Assembly: GCA_028015205.1 (NCBI GenBank)
Contig: CM051510.1
Location: 26,102,580-26,166,579 of the forward strand
DNA length: 64,000 nucleotides
Source of the DNA: Mytilisepta virgata
Taxonomy: Eukaryota; Mollusca; Bivalvia; Mytilida; Mytilidae
Reading direction: 5' to 3'
The first letter of the stretch is position 1, and each line of letters begins with the position of its first letter. The position numbers and the translations under genes were made by a program. The notes beneath the pieces were generated by a model that was given only the letters and a program-made list of their open reading frames with translations, ran no database searches and was not told the DNA's origin. This document shows positions 48,906-60,500 of this stretch, piece after piece.

Positions 48906-50330
48906 GTGTTGTTGTTATATGTTGTTGTCGGTACATGTCGTTACGTACATCCCCCCGCCCATAAAAATTATGTTGTTGCTCCCTTGTAAATGTTCGTGTC
49001 TTTGGGTAAAGTCTTTTACATTTTTACATGTTTTAAGCATGTCTTCGTCTGTTACTATGTATAATTCTTATAATTGTTACATATGTCTGTCATATGATAT
49101 GTATGAATAAAGGCCATAATCACGTTGATATGCATCTGAAAAGAATCTTTAATTTGTCTCCGAATTGAAGATCTCAGTCTAATCTTACGATGAAAAACAG
49201 CAATACATGCACTGTACTTTATCAGTTCTGTTGACCCAAGAACACGTTTTATTCTAAGATCCATAAGATTAGTACAATGCTCGTGCAAAGCTTTAGAGGG
49301 CTTTGGTTTTATCATTTTCACACCTGTTTATCTCTTGTATGCATATCAATTTATAATGTTAAACATTCACATCATTCTGCTATACATTTAAACGCCAGGA
49401 ATATGATTCGGTGGTATAGTATGTTCTTAGTGTGTATGTGCTCAATTCTATTTACTTTCATATAATGAAAGCTGCAAAATGTACTCTTATTTTGAATGTC
49501 GTGCGTAGCCAATATTTGTCCGAAACGGATTTATCAACAGCAATATTAATTTGTACCTAAATAAGGTAATAAACACATCTTGTTAATTACTGAATATGTA
49601 GTAATCAAGTAAACCATAACGATTGGTAATGAATTTGAGAGATTTGTAGGTTAGCTTTTATTCGTTTTAGCACAATGTTGGCGAATTGGGTTCTTACGCA
49701 ATTAGCTTATTTGTCGGTATCATTGAATATTGAATACCACCTGTTTCAATAGAAGAAAATAACCCTTAACTATAGAGTTTAATCAAATAAAATACTGACA
49801 CTCATTTTGTTAAAGTATCATAGAACATCATATGTTTTAATTTGAGGTTAAATTTATTTATGAAGTCAAATGACAACAAGATTCAACCAAATATGGAAAT
49901 TTTGCTTATTTAAAACTTAAAACAAAACAGCTCATCCTTCCTAAATAAATCTACCCCGATTAATGCCCGATTTTTAGACGTTTATGTCTTTTTCTTTTAT
50001 ATTCTTATACGTATACCATCAGAGCTTATTCAGCAAATAAAACTGGGAAAATTACCGATCCTGTCCTTAATCATGTTAATCAGCACTTATTATTGTTTAT
50101 GTACGCATGAATTTCTACTACAAAAACCTAATAAATTTCACGTCTAGAACCGTTTTTCTCTTCCAAAAGATACTATTAAGCAATGCTCCCGAATTAATAA
50201 CACCTGTTTGATATAGATAACACGTTTCTGCCGTTTACTTTCATTTTAACTGTTCAAAAACAGCGGTCAAATCAGATAAACGAAAAACATGATTCGTTAT
50301 AATTATTCAAATTATTACAGGAGTAAATCC
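48906..50330. other. Intergenic DNA, unassigned
   Basis: AT-rich, no gene or repeat recognised. Confidence 0.45.
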
Positions 50331-50334
50331 CGCA

Positions 50335-51560
50335 TCCGGAGGCGGGCTTCAGCTGGCCTCTAAACCATAATGCATACTAGTTCAACAAAATGGACGAAAC
50401 TCTAAACTCCTAAACATACAAATTAACCAAAAAAAACAAAAAAACACACACACACGACTACAAAGGCTAGAGATTCCTGACTTGGGACATGCGCAAAACT
50501 GCGGCGGTTAAAAGATGTCCGAGTTCGATGTTAAAAGGGATAAATGTAGAAACAGCATATATATTAAAAAAGAATTACTAGCCGTTACTGACATGCCAGC
50601 TCCAGACCTCAATTAAAGTGATCAAAAGTTTATTTCCTTATCATATAGGAAATCAGCCACAATTCCTCCCGTTAGGGGTTTAGTATCATGCTATATAAAT
50701 TATATAAAAAGAACATAACCCGTATCATGCCAACAACTGGTTAATATAATGAATGTGTTTATTGCCGATGCAAAGACTCTCTGAGTGAATCAATATTAAT
50801 TCCAAAAATGCCATCTTTATTGACTTTATCGTAACAGTATCGTAACTATATCCTCGTGGATAAGTCTGTTTAAAGGTTTGGTTAGCTTTTCACGAAAATT
50901 TTGTGCTTTGTATATAACATTACCATAAAAATATGAGATGTGAAATACCCGAAGATATAAGATGTTTGCACGTTGATTTATATTTACGAATGATGTTCTT
51001 GTACCGATGATAATATTTAGTAAATGTTTTGACAAGTTTGTGATATGAAAATCCCTTGTGTAATTTTTTTTCTCTAATACAGAGATTTCTTTCGTTAAAA
51101 TCAAATACGTTGTTACATACACGAGCGAATCGAACAAGTTGAGATATACAAACACCACACGATGGTGCCAAGGGAACGTTGGCATCTAAAATCGGATAAT
51201 TAACAATAGGATATGAAAAATCATCCCTCTTATCGTAAATTTTAGTATTTAGCTTCCCGTTAAAGATGTAGATATCAAGACCCAGAAAATGGCAGTGTTC
51301 ATTGTTAGTATTAGCTTTATTTAAAGTAAGTCCAACAGGATATGTCTTTAGTATAAATACTTAAATCATCATTAATGACAGCCAAAATATCATCCAAATA
51401 TCCTAAAGTGTTATTAAACTTTTGTATCAGATTTTGTTTCGTTACGTCTTTGCTGATTTTAGAGATAAATTGTGATTCGTAGCAATACAGAAACAGGTTT
51501 GCAATAAGTGGTGCACAGTTAGTCCTCATTGGAGTTCCGATATCTTGGCGATATACGCAA
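50335..51560 (-). mobile_element. PLE family C copy, longest
   Basis: Begins at motif B (MRTNCAPLIANLFLYCYE), with GYLDDILAV, the QLVRFARVCN block and YKSTCKHLI, then the tail ending near 50335. Frameshifts near 51320 and 51170 break the frame. Confidence 0.72.
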
Positions 51561-51769
51561 TCTCCATAGCAAACAAAACATGCATTTTTTATTTCGAAAA
51601 TCGTTTTGAAATTCGAAATAATCGATAAACGGTATTCAGAGTATTTACTCAGTGCTTAAAAACATGTTCGTTTATATCGTCAGAGGAATTACAAACTAGA
51701 GATTGTTCTGTGGTCAGAGGAACTTCGGACTAGATATCGTCGTGTGGTCAAGAATTTCGGACAACATAT

Positions 51770-52285
51770 AACACTAACAATAAATGGTGTTAATAACAAA
51801 ACTGACAATACTCCTAAAATACATTTATCAGGAAACACATGACCAGTCTGTTGAATAGATACTTGTGCTGTCATACATCCTTGGATATCGTGTGGTCTGT
51901 GTACAAAAACTTGATTAATATTCAACGGGAATTACATCTATATCTATTGCCGTTTAACAACAGTTTAACTAAAACAATATAAAAATGAAAATATTTATAA
52001 AATTCAATAAGTATAAAAATTAATTAAAATTTTATTAGTATGTTTAGATTTTAATTCTAACCTGTTGAAGATGACATCTCAGTTCTAAGAACTGTTTTGG
52101 AAGTGAAGCTAAATAAAATTAATCTTTCCTGGAACCGACCTCAAAGGTGAAACAAATTTTCTTTTACGTAGTTACATGTAATAGTTACAGCACAAGGTAT
52201 CTATTCAACAGACTGGTCATGTGTTTCGTGATAATGGATTTTAGTAGTATTGTCAGTTTTGTTTAATAACACCATCTATTCTCAA
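51770..52285. mobile_element. Inverted-repeat element with ~100-bp arms
   Basis: AACTGACAATACT...CACATGACCAGTCTGTTGAA at 51797-51860 returns inverted at about 52205-52265, with about 310 bp between arms. A related arm-like piece lies near 38030. A foldback-type DNA element is likely; its ends are unclear. Confidence 0.6.
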
Positions 52286-52379
52286 AAACAATTTCAAACT
52301 AGAAATCGGTGCCATCAGAGACGATGTCCATCCCCGCACTGTACAAGTAAAAAAACAATTAACAGTGAAAAATTAGCAA

Positions 52380-53290
52380 TTTCACCATTTTAGGTCCAAA
52401 AATTTGAACCCTTAATAGATTTTCAAAATTAAAAACCTTTTCGCACATCTACAGAAAAAAGAACAATATTATATTGAATAAGGTGGCTAAATTTAAATGA
52501 AAAATGAGAGGAGTTTAAGGCACAAGCTAAAATTCACTTTTTCCGAAATACAACCCCTGTGTGCCTCAAGTTGTCAAAATCAAAATTCTAAAACCTTATT
52601 GCACATCTACATACAGTATGTGACAAAAGTGTAAAGCATAAAATGAAAAATTAATGAGTTGTTTAAATTTCCAGTTTTCTAACTTCGACCCCTGTGGGCC
52701 CCAATTTTGGAAAATCAAAATTCTAAAAGCTTATTGCGTATCTATATATAGTATGTGACAATATTGTATAGAAATTAAATCCATGACGTGAAAAATAAAT
52801 GAGAAGTTTAGGTCACAAGCTTAAATTCCTGTGTTCTCAATTCGACCCCTGTGGTCCCTAATTTTTGAAAATCAAAATTCTAAAAGCTTATTGCGCATTT
52901 ACGTATATTATGTGACAATATTGTAAAGAAATTGAATGCATGACATGAAAAATGAATGAGGAGTTTAGGTCACAAACTTAAATTCATATTTTCGAAATTC
53001 GACCCGTGGGCTCAATTTTTGTAAATCAAAATTCAAAAACCTTATTGCCCATCTACATACAGTATGTGACAATACTGTATAGAAATTAAAGCATAAAATG
53101 AAAAATGTATCAGAAGTTTAGGTCACAAGCTTAAACTTCCAATTTTTGAAATTCAACCATTGTGGACCCCAATTTTTAAAAGTCAAAATTCTAAAACCGT
53201 ATTATGCATCTACATACAGTTTGTGAAAATACTGTATAGAAATTAAATGCATGAAATTAAAAATGAACTAGGAGTTCTGGAGTCACGATT
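52380..53290 (-). repeat. ~157-bp satellite array, inverted relative to 31.9-34.3 kb
   Basis: ACATACAGTATGTGACAATA-type cores at about 52608, 52745, 52905, 53055 and 53212, with TCGACCCCTGTGG and AAATCAAAATTCTAAAA between. The same satellite as in lectin intron 2 but reversed. Confidence 0.85.
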
Positions 53291-53606
53291 ATCTAACGGA
53301 CGGACAGACAGATAGACGGACAGACGGACGGTCAGATGGACCGATTACAAATATCCCAGAACTTCATTCGAAATGCGGGGATAATAAACTTTCAATTTTT
53401 TCACATTTTCAGAAACAAATCACAGATTACATCTAAACACCAATTAAACCATTATATCTGTATATCATTTATAGTGTTAATACCATCATCTGATCACAAT
53501 ATTGTTCAGAATCTTTTGTTTTAAAAAAAATCTTCATTCAAAAATAAAATCGACTAAATTATTATTTCTACTATTATGTCTGTATACATTTGTTCAAAGA
53601 TGTACT

Positions 53607-53841
53607 GGGGCCTCGGTAGTTCATCATGATCTCTAGCCTGTAAACACTGGGGTTGTGAGTTCGAATCCTACTTGTGGCGGGGTATGTTCGACTCCGATCT
53701 AAATTGACAAGGATTGCCAATTTTCCTACCGAAGGTCGATTGTTCTCTCCGGGTACTCCGGCTTATTCCACCACTAAAAACTGGCCGACGCGTAATAGCA
53801 AAATGTGCTGAAAACGGCGTAAATCCCCAACTAAACAAACA
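53607..53841 (+). mobile_element. tRNA-derived SINE with perfect target duplication
   Basis: TCAAAGATGTACT flanks both sides (53594-53606, 53842-53854). The tRNA-like head has a B box GAGTTCGAATCC at 53657-53668. The body carries CTCTCCGGGTACTCCGGCTT and AAAAACTGGCCG, the Meta-domain type known from mollusc and other animal SINEs. Ends ACTAAACAAACA. Confidence 0.9.
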
Positions 53842-54401
53842 TCAAAGATGTACTACAAGTATATGTACCATTATTTAGTCACAATATATAGCTGTATGTA
53901 TAATCCAATTAGTACTTGATGATCCAAAATGTTTTCAAAACTTCATCCAGACAAATAATTGAAAATATGAATTATTATGTCTGTGTACTATTTATAATGT
54001 TTTTACTATTATTAGAATTATTTAAGTAAAACACATGTTTCTCTCTATATGTACCGTCCGGAAGGACATGCATGAACAACGTTTTACTTTATTCACCTTT
54101 AGAATACATTAAATTATCATTTAAACTAGATGTCGGTGTACCATTTTTCATATGTATGTTAATGTGGTAATGATTAGGAGTCTGCTTGGAACTTCTCACA
54201 TTTTTTATTATTTGACTTTTTATACATTTTTTTGTTCCTTTTTAAAATGTTTATTGTGTAACATCTTATGTTAGAAATTCAAAATATTACAAAAAAACCG
54301 TTCAACTACACGTTGGGTAAAGTATGAAAACTTACAATTGGCTTGTAAGAGTTTGAAAAAGTTTCAAATATTAAAATCATTAAAAGTAATATATATTTAT
54401 G

Positions 54402-54587
54402 TTTATTGTATAATAGAAAATCTAGATCTCACTTTCTGGTTTATGTTACAATGAAGAAAACAATGTTAATGGAAATTAAGATGTGTGTTATATACATAAT
54501 ATAAACAAAAGAAAAAAAGTATTCTTGTCGAATGCAGCCCAGACATCCTATTGTAATCGTCTCTCAATTTTTCAAGCATTCAAAAGC
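54402..54587 (-). other. Possible last exon and 3' UTR of the right lectin copy
   Basis: Minus-strand acceptor TATATTTTCAG, then a frame reading AFECLKN and a stop. It is homologous to 37393-37560, and AATAAA (54402-54407 on the minus strand) ends it. It lies 1 kb downstream of exon 5. The donor in exon 5 that would join it is unclear. Confidence 0.5.
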
Positions 54588-57500
54588 CTGAAAATATAGC
54601 AGATGAAATGTAAGTGACACAACAATTATGGTTATCGTAAGGGAAAACCCATTTTTCTAAATATATTACTATTTTAATCCTTGAACTACATTTGTGTATC
54701 GCGGTATTTTCATATCCTTTCTCTCTCTCTCTCATATATATCAAATGAAAAGAATAACTTATGTATCAATGTGTGTACTTCAACAATAGAGAATTTCGTT
54801 GCAGTCGGAATGCTGTAGACGAAACGTCGCACGATACTGGTGTTACTTCCGTGAAATCGCGGACAAGACAGATTCATGTCATTAATTAATAAACATTAAA
54901 ATTGATACATTACAGTGTTATATATCATTTTAAAGTTGTTTTTATTGTACTTTCAAAATATTGCATATATGTTACATCATATTTTCATTATGTAAAAATC
55001 ATTAACCTTTCATTTTTGGACATTATTTTCTTGTCCTGCGTTACACTTTAAGTTTCGTGAAATTCTGCAGATCGTAGGAAGCAAATCAAAATTCCGCCAA
55101 ACGATGCAAAACTTTTTCCCGGACAAGAACCGATTAAAAACGTCAAGAATAGGAGAAATATATGTCTTATTCATGCACCACTTACAAATTTTAAAATCTT
55201 ATTTCTATTACTATTTGGATATTCTAAGCATGTTTTTGAATAAACTTATAGAACGTGTAAAGATAAACATCGCACAATGCACGCCTAACTTGTATTATGA
55301 GGTTTTAGCAATTTTTGATTAATTGTAAGCAGTGGGTCAGCCAAATATCGAGGTATCAGGAAATTAAAATTTTCTACTTTCTAAAATCAAAGTAAACAAG
55401 CAAGAAACATTTTGGTGCAAACATTTTGAAATTCGGTCAATTACCGTATCGTTCTGGAACATTCTGATGTTAATCACTGAAAAATATACTTGGTTGATGG
55501 TCAATTTATTTTGATTTTTGTCAATACATGTATTATTAAATTCGTCGTTCTAGGATGTTTAGAAGATTATCGTTGAAAGTTCAACGATTATGCATGTATA
55601 TAGCAAACTTCAAGGGGATCGTCTTTGTTATTTGAAATTAATTATACAGTACCATGCAGCTTCTCACAAATATATCCGCCGACCTGAGTGTAACTACAGG
55701 GAAAATCATTCCAACCACTTAACCCATTATCAAGTCTAACAGCAACACAGTCTTCATTGCCTTGATTATTTGGTTCTCCAGTAACCCAGTCCAGAAAACC
55801 TACGTTTGGATTTTCGGATTCCCACTCCCATTGCCCTTCAGCCTGCAGGTCATTCAATCCTATCCAAATTCTAGGTAATTTCCCAGTTTTCTCTATAATT
55901 GAAATTACAGCTTTTATTAAATTTTGGGAATGTTTTTGATTTTTTTTTTTTAATTTAAAGAAGCGAAAGGAGAAAAACATTGAATTTCAGTATGACAATA
56001 AACCGGATACGGAAAAGTACAAAAATGAGGTCAATTTAACACTTTTCAAACAGTAAATTTAAAGTATCAATTTTGAGCTAGTATTGAAATACAAGCAACT
56101 GAAATAACGACATTCTCGCAGACTTGAAGTTTACCAGTAGAGGTATCGATTCGATAATAATAAAAATCCCAGTTATAATGCACAAGATTTACGCATTTCG
56201 CTAGTTGTTCTGCTAAAGGCTAAAATGGTTGAAATCCAAAACAACAATCGAAAACAATAAACTCATGAAGCTCTGCCACCATGTTGTACTGTACGTCAAT
56301 TTTGTAGAATGATTATATATGAAGCCTCAATTATTCAACAAATCCCTACATATACAATATAATAGTATAGTTTAAGGATGTTCGCTGGTCACGTTTTTGA
56401 ATTTTTGTAAGATTTTCAGAATCATCTCGTTTTATCCATTTGAATGCCAAAAATTATTTTTCCCGCTAACACCCATTTTTCTTTTCATAAATCTTTCGCC
56501 TGCAGAATAATAAGCCATTTGTAAAAATCTTATAAAAGCCCTGTTATTATTTAATGGTTTTTGATGAATAATACTTGTCAATGATTAAGCTAGGTAAAAT
56601 CAAGAGAGAATATTTTCCCCGCCAAATTTCAATGGCTTATATCTCGAAAACAAGCACACGGACCTATAACTTTTTTTTCACCCTTTTAGTTCCTTTATTA
56701 ATCCACTATCAATATTAACCAGTATTATGAAAAGCTTGTTATTCTAAAACTGAGCAGCGAACATCCTTAAGAATGTATTCTTCTGATGTTTAAGTCTCGT
56801 TGAAATCTCGTTCGGGAATTAATTAGTAAATCATATAAAATCATACAAAAACAGTAAAAGATATCTACCAAATACTTTTAATAATTTATACGAGTATCTT
56901 TCAGTATTCTTCATTTGCCATACATGAAAAGAGACATGGTTGAACTTGAAAAAAAATAGTTTAAACTTGCAATGTTTTTATTTGATTTCCAAAGCAGCTT
57001 GCTCTTTTCCAAAAAAGCATTTTGGAGTAAATATATTGCATTTTGTGGTTGAAGTTTAATTTTTACAGAGCTATAGGGGCTCATTTTGTAATGCAGGTAC
57101 ATGCACAGTATTGAAGGCGGTACACTGAGTTCTTACTTTTTTATTTCATTTAAGAGTTTTTGCCTCATAGAATTTATCCAATATCTCTTTTCACTGCTGT
57201 GGATAAACAGTTTACATTTAAACAAATGCAACCGTTTTGTTATGAAATATTTATATATTGTAAAATTTATGAAAACTAAAGAATATGTCCCTCGTGTTTA
57301 GCCATGTCCTTAGACCTTTACACCTTTTAGTCATTTTGGCATTTTTAATTTCTGTTTACCGTTTTAGATTACTGTTTCGGTTTTCAACATTTTAGGTCTG
57401 ATATAGGCAACTGATGAGTCGAATCGACGAAATGTGCATATCTTGTGCATCAAATTGATATCAAAGAATTTTATCTATATATCGTCACCGTATTGGCCGT

Positions 57501-60500
57501 CTGTTGTCAATATGGTGAACAATTTGAATCAATGAAGAACACAGTGTTAGTTCTTTTTTCTGCAAATTAATACCGCAGCAGCAGCAGCGAAAACAGCGAC
57601 AAGTAGCACCAGAAAACCAAAATGAGCACGTGATCATTATAGTGCTGAGTAGCGATGAACTGCAAAGAGCAAGAAAAGAACAGCGACAAGCAAGAGAAGA
57701 ACAGCGATAAGCAAGAAAAGCAGCGCTGGCGAACAGCGATAAGCAGCAGCGAAAACAGCGACAAGTAACACAAAAAACCGAAATGAGCACGTAAATATAT
57801 AGTCATGAGTAGCGATAAGTAAGAGAAGAGCGGCGATAACGAACAGCGATAAGCAAGAGCAGAGCGGCGATAACGAACAGCGACAAGCAGCAGGGGCAGC
57901 AGAAGCAGCGAAAACAGTGACAAGTAGCACCGAAACAGAAATGAGCACGTGAGTATAGTGCTGAGTAGCGATGAGCAGCAAAGAGTAAGAGAAGAACAGC
58001 GATGAGTAAGAAAAAAGCGGCGATGACGGGGAGCGACAAGCAAAGGTGCAGCAGCAGCAACGAAAACGGCGACAAGTAGCCCCAAAAAACCGAAATGAGC
58101 ACGTGAGTATAGTCATGTGTAGCGATGAACAGCAAAGAGCAGCATAGAGCAATGAATTGGACCGCCGTTGCTAAGGCGGTTGCTAAGGACACCCTCCATT
58201 GATCTTATGGTGACAGCATCACCTGGAGCTAAGGGGACGTAATACAATCCTTCCGTGAGCAAATAATGAGAAAATGACGGGAAAACGCACTACCTCCGGT
58301 TGCGCATGCGCGCAAACCACTTCCGTTCTTTTCGCACATGCGCAGTCGGCACATCCGGGTCTTGGCATTACTTCCGTAAACATAAACAAAAATGGCGGGA
58401 AAACCCACTACTTCCGGTTGCGCATTCGCACAAACAACTTTCGGGTACTCCCGGTTCCAGTGACGTCACTTCCTGTGACGTCATTTCCGCTTCCGGTGAC
58501 GTCACCTCCGGGTCATCCTCGCTCCTCCCCAAATGCTAATTTAGAACCTTATATATACTGCTCACGGCAGTTGCAAAGTCGCTGCCAAATGTATACACTA
58601 TAGGCTGCAGTCCTTGGTTTGTTACTGTTAATCAAGAGGTTTACAGTCATCAAAGTTTCATATCAATCGCCCATTTTCATATTAGTATAAGTACATGTCT
58701 ATGTACGAAATAGAGTGGATTTCTTTAATTTTTAGATAACTTGGATAGATAAAAGGAAAAAAATCCTTAAAGGCAGTATTGATTTAAGGATGCTCGCTTG
58801 TCATGTTTTGGTCTTTTTGTCATATTTTTGGAATCTTCGGGTTTTATCCATTTCTTAAACATGAAATTTTGCCCATGAACCCAAAACTTTTTCCTTTACA
58901 ATTATACATATATACCTTTAAATAATATTTGTCAATATCTTATGGAATCTTTTTTATTTTTTCATACATTTTTGAGAGACTGAAGTTGCCAATGCAAAGA
59001 CAATGAAAAATCCAGAGAAAACCCATTTCCTGCAAATTTTCAAGGCCTTATAGCTCTAAAATTAGCACATGAACCTATATTGTTTTCTTGCTTATTTGTT
59101 TGCTATTCATTTCTTCTCTCAAACACCTATTTCAAATCCTATTTATTTCCTATTAGACCAGCAATCATCCTTAATGCATTTCTGATTTATCTGATAATTA
59201 TGCAACTTTTTACATGTACTCCTTCAGGCACATCATCAAAAGGGGTAGGATTAGTGTTCGAAAAAAGGACAAATATACCTAAGGAGCAATAAAAAAACGT
59301 AATCCATTGGACAGACAAACCCGGGAAGACAAATGAACAACCACAAGCACAACAAATACACACAGAAAACTAAAAAACAATGAACAAGAACTCCTATAAA
59401 AACCAAGAGTGAACCCCGGTGCTCCTAAAGGGTAGGCAGTTCCTGCTCCGTATACGGCACCTGTCGTGAAGTTCAACAAAGTCAATCCTGGGGAAGTCAC
59501 AAATCGGTGGAGGCAGATGAAAAGGTACGACAGTGGGAACAGGTCCAACATCATCTTAGATATTGGAACACTGTAATGGTCAATCAATTCGTGATGACGA
59601 CCGTAAAATTTCCTAAGTGATCAACTTATCCCTGATAAAACCCTGGTTAAGAAGCTTTTGTGACTGCAGTAATCCTCTTTGTCGAAAGTCAGGGTAACTC
59701 ACGCATGCCCTTGAAATTCGGATAAGCTGAGAAATGTAGACGCCATATGCAGGCGATGCTGGTATATTGCTACTCAAGAAGGGAAAATTAACAATAGGAA
59801 AGTTGAAGTCATCAGGTTTGTCATAAAGTTTTGTCTTCAAATGTCCCTAATAGTCTATTTCAAGAAACAAATCCAAATATGAGTCGGAATTTGGTGTATC
59901 CTTAATTTCAAGCTCACTGGGGTAGATAAGATGTAGAAAGTCTTGGAATTTGTCATTATTTAACGACAGCACATCATCTATATAACGAAAAGTGAAATTT
60001 AAGGATTGGACTAGTTTCTTTTTGTTTTCACGTAGTAACCCTTGAATGAAGTCCGCTTCATATGAGTACAGAAACAGATCGTCGAGGAGAGGAGGACCGT
60101 TGGGTCCAATTGGAATACCGATTGTTTGTTGAAAAATTGTACCGCCAAATTCAACGAATATGTTGTCTATGAGAAAATCTAACATCAATTAAATGTGATG
60201 AAAATTAGTTATAATCAATAAACTTTTTTGCCAAAAAATGTCTAATTTCCATAAAATTAAAATCTGTAGTTAAATTTTCCTACTCCTTAGATTTTGCATG
60301 TCACCAATATGTCCGTCATACTCAGATTTGGTTTTATTTTTTGTTTTCCATTTATTTTTTATAATTATACCTTATTAGATACTCAAGCTATACTAGTATT
60401 TCAGTAAACTTTGTAATAGAGACACCACCGATAACCTTTATAAAAGGTCATTTGAATGATAATCTTAATTATCATATAATTATAGTATATAAATAGGAAG

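Noticed and set aside
53636..53670. A tRNA gene
   Set aside because: Only a B box is convincing, with no acceptor stem; the SINE body and target duplication explain it.
54780..54850. Third hammerhead (GTAGACGAAACG)
   Set aside because: The CTGATGA half is absent; the nearest match is too degraded.
57567..58192. Minus-strand open frames up to 172 codons rich in Leu, Ser and Cys
   Set aside because: They follow the CAGCGA minisatellite in three overlapping frames; no domain and no conserved frame.
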